From Sepiola atlantica (lineage: Eukaryota; Mollusca; Cephalopoda; Sepiida; Sepiolidae): a DNA stretch of 64,000 bases. The DNA lies in NCBI GenBank assembly GCA_963556195.1, contig CAUVYP010000579.1:2604001-2668000 (forward strand), given 5' to 3'. The notes beneath the pieces were generated by a model, which saw only the letters and a program-made list of their open reading frames with translations, was not told the DNA's origin and searched no databases. Made by a program: the position numbers and the translations under genes. Below, piece after piece: positions 33,646-44,792 of this stretch. Every line of letters starts with the position of its first letter. Positions within the stretch are counted from its first letter, which is position 1.

Positions 33646-33831
33646 TTGTTGATGTTTTGCGTATTCAGTTTGTATCGACATATCTCCGGCAGTACAAGAG
33701 CTGCACTTCTGAAACTTGGTACTTCAGTAGAAAAGGCCTATTCGAGACTGTCTGCAAAGTTTCGTTGCACAATGCGAATAAATGTGGAAGTTATAAACAA
33801 AAGCGATATCAACTTTAAAACGCGCTAAATT

Positions 33832-34761
33832 TTGTTGATGTTTTGCGTATTCAGTTTGTATCGACATATCTCCGGCAGTACAAGAGCTGAACTTCTGAAA
33901 CTTGGTACTTCAGTAGAAAATGTGTGTCCGCGACTGTCTGCAAAGTTTCGTTGCACAATTCGAATAAATGTGGAAGGTATAAACAAAAGCGATATCAACT
34001 TTAAAACGCGCCAAATTTTGTTGATGTTTTGCGTATTCAGTTTGTATCGACATATCTCCGGCAGTACAAGAGCTGCACTTCTGAAACTTGGTACTTCAGT
34101 AGAAAATTTGTCTCCGCGACTGTCTGCAAAGTTTCGTAGCACAATTCGAATAAATGTGGAAGGTATAAACAAAAGCGATATGAACTTTAAAACGCGCTAA
34201 ATTTTGTTGATGTTTTGCGTATTCAGTTTGTACTGATATATCTCCGGCAGTACAAGAGCTGCACTTCTGAAACTTGGTACTTCAGTAGGAAATGTGTCTT
34301 CGCCACTGTCTGCAAAGTTTCGTTGCAAAATTAAAATAAATGTGGAAGTTATAAACAAAAGCGATATCAACTTTAAAACGCGCTAAATTTTGTTGATATT
34401 TTGCGTATTCAGTTTGTATCGACATATCTCCGCCAGTACAAGAGCTGCACTTCTGAAACTTGGTCATTCAGTAGAAAAGGCCTATTGGAGACTGTCTGCA
34501 AAGTTTCGTTTCACAATTCGAATAAATGTAGAAGTTATAAACAAAAGCGATATCAAATTTAAAACGCGCTAAATTTGGTTGATGTTTTGCGTATTCAGTT
34601 TGTATCGAAATATCTCCGGCAGTACAAGAGCTGCACTTCTGAAACTTGGTACTTCAGTAGAAAAGGCCTGTTCCAGACTGTCTGCAATGTTTCGTTGAAC
34701 AATTCGAATAAATGTGGAAGTTATAAACAAAAGCGATATCAACTTTAAAACGCGCTAAATT
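33832..34761 (+). repeat. 9-monomer higher-order repeat, copy 3, truncated to 5 monomers
   Basis: C, L, GS, H and F at 33,832, 34,018, 34,204, 34,390 and 34,576. The series then switches to A-W repeats. The GS monomer has a private 'gtactgatat'. F shares 'tgtatcgaaatatc' with the F monomers at 31,042 and 32,716. Confidence 0.92.
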
Positions 34762-35877
34762 TTGTTGATGTTTTGCGTATTCAGTTTGTATCGACATATC
34801 TCCGGCAGTACAAGAGCTGCACTTCTGAAACTTGGTACTTCAGTAGAAAATGTGTCTCCGCGACTGTCTGCAAAGTTTCGTTGCACAATTCGAATAAATG
34901 TGGAAGTTATAAACAAAAGCGATATCAACTTTAAAACGCGCGAATTTTTGTTGATGTTTTGCGTATTCAGTTTGTATAGACATATCTCCGGCAGTACAAA
35001 AGCTGCACTTCTGAAACTTGGTAGTTCAGTAGAAAAGGCCTATTGGAGACTGTCTGCAAAATCTCGTTGCACAATTCGAATAAATGTGGAAGTTATAAAC
35101 AAAAGCGATATCAAATTTAAAACGCGCTAAATTTTGTTGATGTTTTGCGTATTCAGTTTGTATCGACATATCTCCGGCAGTAATAGAGCTGCACTTCTGA
35201 AACTTGGTACTTCAGTAGAAAATGTGTCTCCGCGACTGTCTGCAAAGTTTCGTTGCACAATTCGAATAAATGTGGAAGTTATAAACAAAAGCGATATCAA
35301 CTTTAAAACGCGCGAATTTTTGTTGATGTTTTGCGTATTCAGTTTGTATAGACATATCTCCGGCAGTACAAAAGCTGCACTTCTGAAACTTGGTAGTTCA
35401 GTAGAAAAGGCCTATTGGAGACTGTCTGCAAAATCTCGTTGCACAATTCGAATAAATGTGGAAGTTATAAACAAAAGCGATATCAAATTTAAAACGCGCT
35501 AAATTTTGTTGATGTTTTGCGTATTCAGTTTGTATCGACATATCTCCGGCAGTAATAGAGCTGCACTTCTGAAACTTGGTACTTCAGTAGAAAATGTGTC
35601 TCCGCGACTGTCTGCAAAGTTTCGTTGCACAATTCGAATAAATGTGGAAGTTATAAACAAAAGCGATATCAACTTTAAAACGTGCTTTATTTTGTTGAGT
35701 TTTTGCGTATTCAGTTTGTATCGACATATCTCCGGCAGTACAAGAGCTGCACTTCTGAAACTTGGTACTTCAGTAGAAAAGGCCTATTCGAGACTGTCTG
35801 CAAAGTTTCGTTGCACAATGCGAATAAATGTGGAAGTTATAAACAAAAGCGATATCAACTTTAAAACGCGCTAAATT
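34762..35877 (+). repeat. A-W dimer duplicated (372-bp unit) ending in A-Y
   Basis: Order: A, W, A, W, A, Y at 34,762, 34,948, 35,134, 35,320, 35,506 and 35,692. Both W monomers carry 'tgtatagacat'. The two central A monomers carry 'agtaatagagc'. The last A has a private 'acgtgctttattttgttgag'. Confidence 0.93.
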
Positions 35878-37549
35878 TTGTTGATGTTTTGCGTATTCAG
35901 TTTGTATCGACATATCTTAGGCAGTACAAGAGCTGCACTTCTGAAACTTGGTACTTCAGTAGAAAATGTGTCTCCGCGACTGTCTGCAAAGTTTCGTTGC
36001 ACAATTCGAATAAATGTGGAAGTTATAAACAAAAGCGATATCAAATTTAAAACGCGCTAAATTTTGTTGATGTTTTGCGTATTCAGTTTGTATCCACATA
36101 TCTCCGGCAGTACAAGAGCTGCACTTCTGAAACTTGGTACTTCAGTAGAAAATGTGTCTCCGCGACTGTCTGCAAAGTTTCGTTGCACAATTCGAATAAA
36201 TGTGGAAGTTATAAACAAAAGCGATATCAACTTTAAAACGCGCTAAATTTTGTTGATGTTTTGCGTATTCAGTTTGTATCGACATATCTCCGGCAGTACA
36301 AAAGCTGCACTTCTGAAACTTGGTACTTCAGTAGAAAATGTGTCTCCGCGACTGTCTGCAAAGTTTCGTTGCACAATTCGAAAAATGTGGAAGGTATAAA
36401 CAAAAGCGATATCAACTTTAAAACGCGCGAATTTTTGTTGATGTTTTGCGTATTCAGTTTGTATCGACATATCTCCGGCAGTACAAGAGCTGCACTTCTG
36501 AAACTTGGTAGTTCGGTAGAAAAGGCCTATTCGAGACTGTCTGCAAAATCTCGTTGCACAATTCGAATAAATGTTGAAGTTATAAACAAAAGCGATATCA
36601 ACTTTAAAACGCGCCAAATTTTGTTGATGTTTTGCGTATTCAGTTTGTATCGATATATCTCCGGCAGTACAAGAGCTGCACTTCTGAAACTTGGTACTTC
36701 AGTAGAAAATGTGTCTCCGCGACTGTCTGCAAAGTTTCGTTGCACAATTCGAAAAATGTGGAAGGTATAAACAAAAGCGATATCAACTTTAAAACGCGCG
36801 AATTTTTGTTGATGTTTTGCGTATTCAGTTTGTATAGACATATCTCCGGCAGTACAAAAGCTGCACTTCTGAAACTTGGTAGTTCAGTAGAAAAGGCCTA
36901 TTGGAGACTGTCTGCAAAATCTCGTTGCACAATTCGAATAAATGTGGAAGTTATAAACAAAAGCGATATCAAAGTTAAAACGCGCTAAATTTTGTTGATG
37001 TTTTGCGTATTCAGTTTGTATCCACATATCTCCGGCAGTACAAGAGCTGCACTTCTGAAACTTGGTACTTCAGTAGAAAATGTGTCTCCGCGACTGTCTG
37101 CAAAGTTTCGTTGCACAATTCGAATAAATGTGGAAGTTATAAACAAAAGCGATATCAACTTTAAAACGCGCTAAATTTTGTTGATGTTTTGCGTATTCAG
37201 TTTGTATCGACATATCTCCGGCAGTACAAGAGCTGAACTTCTGAAACTTGGTACTTCAGTAGAAAAGGCCTATTCGAGACTGTCTGCAAAGTTTCGTTGC
37301 ACAATTCGAATAAATGTGGAAGTTATAAACGAAAGCGATATCAACTTTAAAACGCGCTAAATTTTGTTGATGTTTTGCATATTCAGTTTGTATCGACATA
37401 TCTCCGGCAGTACAAGAGCTGCACTTCTGAAACTTGGTACTTCAGTAGAAAAGGCCTATTCGAGACTGTCTGCAAAGTTTCGTTGCACAATGCGAATAAA
37501 TGTGGAAGTTATAAACAAAAGCGATATCAACTTTAAAACGCGCTAAATT
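35878..37549 (+). repeat. 9 monomers A-P-A-Y-A-W-P-Y-Y
   Basis: Starts are 35,878 ('catcttaggcag'), 36,064, 36,250 (185 bp), 36,435, 36,621 (185 bp), 36,806, 36,992, 37,178 and 37,364. The first part resembles the type A 7-mer. The last three are the P-Y-Y module with 'aacgaaagcg' and 'ttgcatattc'. The W has 'tgtatagacat', like those at 34,948 and 35,320. Confidence 0.9.
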
Positions 37550-38848
37550 TTGTTGATGTTTTGCGTATTCAGTTTGTATCGACATATCTCCGGCAGTACA
37601 AGAGCTGCACTTCTGAAACTTGGTACTTCAGTAGAAAATGTGTGTCCGCGACTGTCTGCAAAGTTTCGTTGCACAATTCGAAAAATGTGGAAGGTATAAT
37701 TAAAAGCGATATCAACTTTAAAACGCGCTAAATTTTGTTGATGTTTTGCGTATTCAGTTTGTATCGACATATCTCCGGCAGTAAAAGAGCTGCACTTCTG
37801 AAACTTGGTACTTCAGTAGAAAATGTGTGTCCGCGACTGTCTGCAAAGTTTCGTTGCACAATTCGAAAAATGTGGAAGGTATAAACAAAAGCGATATCAA
37901 CTTTAAAACGCGCCAAATTTTGTTGATGTTTTGCGTATTCAGTTTGTATCGATATATCTATAGCAGTACAAGAGCTGCACTTCTGAAACTTGGTAGTTCA
38001 GTAGAAAAGGCCTATTCGAGACTGTCTGCAAAATCTCGTTGCACAATTCGAATAAATGTGGAAGTTATAAACAAAAGCGATATCAAATTTAAAACGCGCT
38101 AAATTTTGTTGATGTTTTGCGTATTCAGTTTGTATCGACATATCTCCGGCAGTAATAGAGCTGCACTTCTGAAACTTGGTACTTCAGTAGAAAATGTGTC
38201 TCCGCGACTGTCTGCAAAGTTTCGTTGCACAATTCGAATAAATGTGGAAGTTATAAACAAAAGCGATATCAACTTTAAAACGTGCTTAATTTTGTTGATG
38301 TTTTGCGTATTCAGTTTGTATCGACATATCTCCGGCAGTACAAGAGCTGCACTTCTGAAACTTGGTACTTCAGTAGAAAATCTGTCTCCGCGACTGTCTG
38401 CAAAGTTTCGTTGCACAATTCGAATAAATGTGGAAGTTATAAACAAAAGCGATATCAACTTTAAAACGCGCTAAATTTTGTTGATGTTTTGCGTATTCAG
38501 TTTGTATCGACATATCTCCGGCAGTACAAGAGCTGCACTTCTGAAACTTAGTACTTCAGTAGAAAATGTGTGTCCGCGACTGTCTGCAAAGTTTCGTTGC
38601 ACAATTCGAAAAATGTGGAAGGTATAAACAAAAGCGATATCAACTTTAAAACGCGCCAAATTTTGTTGATGTTTTGCGTATTCAGTTTGTATCGATATAT
38701 CTCCGGCAGTACAAGAGCTGCACTTCTGAAACTTGGTAGTTCAGTAGAAAAGGCCTATTCGAGACTGTCTGCAAAGTTTCGTTGCACAATTCGAATAAAT
38801 GTGGAAGTTATAAACAAAAGCGATATCAAATTTAAAACGCGCTAAATT
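37550..38848 (+). repeat. 1,299-bp 7-monomer unit C-C-Y-A-L-C-Y, copy 1
   Basis: Starts are 37,550 (C with 'ggtataattaaaag'), 37,735 (C with 'agtaaaagagc'), 37,920 (Y with 'atctatagcag'), 38,106, 38,292, 38,478 and 38,663. Three are 185 bp. The next 1,299 bp repeats it, and reading the first three monomers base by base showed no difference. Confidence 0.95.
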
Positions 38849-41820
38849 TTGTTGATGTTTTGCGTATTCAGTTTGTATCGACATATCTCCGGCAGTACAA
38901 GAGCTGCACTTCTGAAACTTGGTACTTCAGTAGAAAATGTGTGTCCGCGACTGTCTGCAAAGTTTCGTTGCACAATTCGAAAAATGTGGAAGGTATAATT
39001 AAAAGCGATATCAACTTTAAAACGCGCTAAATTTTGTTGATGTTTTGCGTATTCAGTTTGTATCGACATATCTCCGGCAGTAAAAGAGCTGCACTTCTGA
39101 AACTTGGTACTTCAGTAGAAAATGTGTGTCCGCGACTGTCTGCAAAGTTTCGTTGCACAATTCGAAAAATGTGGAAGGTATAAACAAAAGCGATATCAAC
39201 TTTAAAACGCGCCAAATTTTGTTGATGTTTTGCGTATTCAGTTTGTATCGATATATCTATAGCAGTACAAGAGCTGCACTTCTGAAACTTGGTAGTTCAG
39301 TAGAAAAGGCCTATTCGAGACTGTCTGCAAAATCTCGTTGCACAATTCGAATAAATGTGGAAGTTATAAACAAAAGCGATATCAAATTTAAAACGCGCTA
39401 AATTTTGTTGATGTTTTGCGTATTCAGTTTGTATCGACATATCTCCGGCAGTAATAGAGCTGCACTTCTGAAACTTGGTACTTCAGTAGAAAATGTGTCT
39501 CCGCGACTGTCTGCAAAGTTTCGTTGCACAATTCGAATAAATGTGGAAGTTATAAACAAAAGCGATATCAACTTTAAAACGTGCTTAATTTTGTTGATGT
39601 TTTGCGTATTCAGTTTGTATCGACATATCTCCGGCAGTACAAGAGCTGCACTTCTGAAACTTGGTACTTCAGTAGAAAATCTGTCTCCGCGACTGTCTGC
39701 AAAGTTTCGTTGCACAATTCGAATAAATGTGGAAGTTATAAACAAAAGCGATATCAACTTTAAAACGCGCTAAATTTTGTTGATGTTTTGCGTATTCAGT
39801 TTGTATCGACATATCTCCGGCAGTACAAGAGCTGCACTTCTGAAACTTAGTACTTCAGTAGAAAATGTGTGTCCGCGACTGTCTGCAAAGTTTCGTTGCA
39901 CAATTCGAAAAATGTGGAAGGTATAAACAAAAGCGATATCAACTTTAAAACGCGCCAAATTTTGTTGATGTTTTGCGTATTCAGTTTGTATCGATATATC
40001 TCCGGCAGTACAAGAGCTGCACTTCTGAAACTTGGTAGTTCAGTAGAAAAGGCCTATTCGAGACTGTCTGCAAAGTTTCGTTGCACAATTCGAATAAATG
40101 TGGAAGTTATAAACAAAAGCGATATCAAATTTAAAACGCGCTAAATTTTGTTGATGTTTTGCGTATTCAGTTTGTATCGACATATCTCCGGCAGTAATAG
40201 AGCTGCACTTCTGAAACTTGGTACTTCAGTAGAAAATGTGTCTCCGCGACTGTCTGCAAAGTTTCGTTGCACAATTCGAATAAATGTGGAAGTTATAAAC
40301 AAAAGCGATATCAACTTTAAAACGTGCTTAATTTTGTTGATATTTTGCGTATTCAGTTTGTATCGACATATCTCCGGCAGTACAAGAGCTGCACTTCTGA
40401 AACTTGGTACTTCAGTAGAAAAGGCCTATTCGAGACTGTCTGCAAAGTTTCGTTGCACAATGCGAATAAATGTGGAAGTTATAAACAAAAGCGATATCAA
40501 CTTTAAAACGCGCTAAATTTTGTTGATGTTTTGCGTATTCAGTTTGTATCGACATATCTCCGGCAGTACAAGAGCTGCACTTCTGAAACTTGGTACTTCA
40601 GTAGAAAATGTGTCTCCGCGACTGTCTGCAAAGTTTCGTTGCACAATTCGAATAAATGTGGAAGTTATAAACAAAAGCGATATCAAATTTAAAACGCGCT
40701 AAATTTTGTTGATGTTTTGCGTATTCAGTTTGTATCCACATATCTCCGGCAGTACAAGAGCTGCACTTCTGAAACTTGGTACTTCAGTAGAAAATGTGTC
40801 TCCGCGACTGTCTGCAAAGTTTCGTTGCACAAGTCGAATAAATGTGGAAGTTATAAACAAAAGCGATATCAACTTTAAAACGCGCTAAATTTTGTTGATG
40901 GTTTGCGTATTCAGTTTGTATCGACATATCTCCGGCAGTACAAGAGCTGAACTTCTGAAACTTGGTACTTCAGTAGAAAAGGCCTATTCGAGACTGTCTG
41001 CAAAGTTTCGTTGCACAATTCGAATAAATGTGGAAGTTATAAACGAAAGCGATATCAACTTTAAAACGCGCTAAATTTTGTTGATGTTTTGCATATTCAG
41101 TTTGTATCGACATATCTCCGGCAGTACAAGAGCTGCACTTCTGAAACTTGGTACTTCAGTAGAAAAGGCCTATTCGAGACTGTCTGCAAAGTTTCGTTGC
41201 ACAATGCGAATAAATGTGGAAGTTATAAACAAAAGCGATATCAACTTTAAAACGCGCTAAATTTTGTTGATGTTTTGCGTATTCAGTTTGTATCGACATA
41301 TCTCCGGCAGTACAAGAGCTGCACTTCTGAAACTTGGTACTTCAGTAGAAAATCTGTCTCCGCGACTGTCTGCAAAGTTTCGTTGCACAATTCGAATAAA
41401 TGTGGAAGTTATAAACAAAAGCGATATCAACTTTAAAACGCGCTAAATTTTGTTGATGTTTTGCGTATTCAGTTTGTATCGACATATCTCCGGCAGTAAA
41501 AGAGCTGCACTTCTGAAACTTGGTACTTCAGTAGAAAATGTGTGTCCGCGACTGTCTGCAAAGTTTCGTTGCACAATTCGAAAAATGTGGAAGGTATAAA
41601 CAAAAGCGATATCAACTTTAAAACGCGCCAAATTTTGTTGATGTTTTGCGTATTCAGTTTGTATCGATATATCTCCGGCAGTACAAGAGCTGCACTTCTG
41701 AAACTTGGTACTTCAGTAGAAAAGGCCTATTCGAGAATGTCTGCAAAGTTTCGTTGCACAATGCGAATAAATGTGGAAGTTATAAACAAAAGCGATATCA
41801 ACTTTAAAACGCGCTAAATT
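38849..41820 (+). repeat. 2,972-bp 16-monomer unit, copy 1
   Basis: It begins with the second copy of the 1,299-bp 7-mer (38,849-40,147), then A, Y, A, P, Y, Y, L, C and Y from 40,148. The markers 'atctatagcag', 'ttgcatattc' and 'acgtgcttaattttgttgat' followed by 'attttgcg' all recur at the same spacing in copy 2. Confidence 0.95.
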
Positions 41821-44792
41821 TTGTTGATGTTTTGCGTATTCAGTTTGTATCGACATATCTCCGGCAGTACAAGAGCTGCACTTCTGAAACTTGGTAGTTC
41901 AGTAGAAAATGTGTGTCCGCGACTGTCTGCAAAGTTTCGTTGCACAATTCGAAAAATGTGGAAGGTATAAACAAAAGCGATATCAACTTTAAAACGCGCT
42001 AAATTGTGTTGATGTTTTGCGTATTCAGTTAGTATCGACATATCTCCGGCAGTACAAGAGCTGCACTTCTGAAACTTGGTACTTCAGTAGAAAATGTGTG
42101 TCCGCGACTGTCTGCAAAGTTTCGTTGCACAATTCGAAAAATGTGGAAGGTATAAACAAAAGCGATATCAACTTTAAAACGCGCCAAATTTTGTTGATGT
42201 TTTGCGTATTCAGTTTGTATCGATATATCTATAGCAGTACAAGAGCTGCACTTCTGAAACTTGGTAGTTCAGTAGAAAAGGCCTATTCGAGACTGTCTGC
42301 AAAATCTCGTTGCACAATTCGAATAAATGTGGAAGTTATAAACAAAAGCGATATCAAATTTAAAACGCGCTAAATTTTGTTGATGTTTTGCGTATTCAGT
42401 TTGTATCGACATATCTCCGGCAGTAATAGAGCTGCACTTCTGAAACTTGGTACTTCAGTAGAAAATGTGTCTCCGCGACTGTCTGCAAAGTTTCGTTGCA
42501 CAATTCGAATAAATGTGGAAGTTATAAACAAAAGCGATATCAACTTTAAAACGTGCTTAATTTTGTTGATGTTTTGCGTATTCAGTTTGTATCGACATAT
42601 CTCCGGCAGTACAAGAGCTGCACTTCTGAAACTTGGTACTTCAGTAGGAAATCTGTCTCCGCGACTGTCTGCAAAGTTTCGTTGCACAATTCGAATAAAT
42701 GTGGAAGTTATAAACAAAAGCGATATCAACTTTAAAACGCGCTAAATTTTGTTGATGTTTTGCGTATTCAGTTTGTATCGACATATCTCCGGCAGTACAA
42801 GAGCTGCACTTCTGAAACTTGGTACTTCAGTAGAAAATGTGTGTCCGCGACTGTCTGCAAAGTTTCGTTGCACAATTCGAAAAATGTGGAAGGTATAAAC
42901 AAAAGCGATATCAACTTTAAAACGCGCCAAATTTTGTTGATGTTTTGCGTATTCAGTTTGTATCGATATATCTCCGGCAGTACAAGAGCTGCACTTCTGA
43001 AACTTGGTAGTTCAGTAGAAAAGGCCTATGGGAGACTGTCTGCAAAATCTCGTTGCACAATTCGAATAAATGTGGAAGTTATAAACAAAAGCGATATCAA
43101 ATTTAAAACGCGCTAAATTTTGTTGATGTTTTGCGTATTCAGTTTGTATCGACATATCTCCGGCAGTAATAGAGCTGCACTTCTGAAACTTGGTACTTCA
43201 GTAGAAAATGTGTCTCCGCGACTGTCTGCAAAGTTTCGTTGCACAATTCGAATAAATGTGGAAGTTATAAACAAAAGCGATATCAACTTTAAAACGTGCT
43301 TAATTTTGTTGATATTTTGCGTATTCAGTTTGTATCGACATATCTCCGGCAGTACAAGAGCTGCACTTCTGAAACTTGGTACTTCAGTAGAAAAGGCCTA
43401 TTCGAGACTGTCTGCAAAGTTTCGTTGCACAATGCGAATAAATGTGGAAGTTATAAACAAAAGCGATATCAACTTTAAAACGCGCTAAATGTTGTTGATG
43501 TTTTGCGTATTCAGTTTGTATCGACATATCTCCGGCAGTACAAGAGCTGCACTTCTGAAACTTGGTACTTCAGTAGAAAATGTGTCTCCGCGACTGTCTG
43601 CAAAGTTTCGTTGCACAATTCGAATAAATGTGGAAGTTATAAACAAAAGCGATATCAAATTTAAAACGCGCTAAATTTTGTTGATGTTTTGCGTATTCAG
43701 TTTGTATCCACATATCTCCGGCAGTACTAGAGCTGCACTTCTGAAACTTGGTACTTCAGTAGAAAATGTGTCTCCGCGACTGTCTGCAAAGTTTCGTTGC
43801 ACAATTCGAATAAATGTGGAAGTTATAAACAAAAGCGATATCAACTTTAAAACGCGCTAAATTTTGTTGATGTTTTGCGTATTCAGTTTGTATCGACATA
43901 TCTCCGGCAGTACAAGAGCTGAACTTCTGAAACTTGGTACTTCAGTAGAAAAGGCCTATTCGAGACTGTCTGCAAAGTTTCGTTGCACAATTCGAATAAA
44001 TGTGGAAGTTATAAACGAAAGCGATATCAACTTTAAAACGCGCTAAATTTTGTTGATGTTTTGCATATTCAGTTTGTATCGACATATCTCCGGCAGTACA
44101 AGAGCTGCACTTCTGAAACTTGGTACTTCAGTAGAAAAGGCCTATTCGAGACTGTCTGCAAAGTTTCGTTGCACAATGCGAATAAATGTGGAAGTTATAA
44201 ACAAAAGCGATATCAACTTTAAAACGCGCTAAATTTTGTTGATGTTTTGCGTATTCAGTTTGTATCGACATATCTCCGGCAGTACAAGAGCTGCACTTCT
44301 GAAACTTGGTACTTCAGTAGAAAATCTGTCTCCGCGACTGTCTGCAAAGTTTCGTTGCACAATTCGAATAAATGTGGAAGTTATAAACAAAAGCGATATC
44401 AACTTTAAAACGCGCTAAATTTTGTTGATGTTTTGCGTATTCAGTTTGTATCGACATATCTCCAGCAGTACAAGAGCTGCACTTCTGAAACTTGGTACTT
44501 CAGTAGAAAATGTGTGTCCGCGACATTCTGCAAAGTTTCGTTGCACAATTCGAAAAATGTGGAAGGTATAAACAAAAGCGATATCAACTTTAAAACGCGC
44601 CAAATTTTGTTGATGTTTTGCGTATTCAGTTTGTATCGATATATCTCCGGCAGTACAAGAGCTGCACTTCTGAAACTTGGTAGTTCAGTAGAAAAGGCCT
44701 ATTCGAGACTGTCTGCCAAATCTCGTTGCACAATTCGAATAAATGTGGAAGTTATAAACAAAAGCGATATCAAATTTAAAACGCGCTAAATT
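41821..44792 (+). repeat. 2,972-bp 16-monomer unit, copy 2
   Basis: Same order and length as 38,849-41,820, with point differences: 'cagttagtatcg' near 42,027, 'gtaggaaatctg' near 42,646, 'ctatgggag' near 43,027 and 'ccgcgacattctg' near 44,518. It includes a third copy of the 7-mer (41,821-43,119). The first C monomer here lacks the 'aattaaaag' marker. Confidence 0.95.

Larger units (their letters stand above)
31972..33831 (+). repeat. 10-monomer higher-order repeat, copy 2 (1,860 bp; P duplicated)
   Basis: Same order as copy 1 but with two P monomers, at 33,088 and 33,274, so it is one monomer longer. The second position (32,158) has an A centre with 'gatatgaac'. Both this and copy 1 share 'cgtagcacaattc' in that position. 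Confidence 0.94.
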
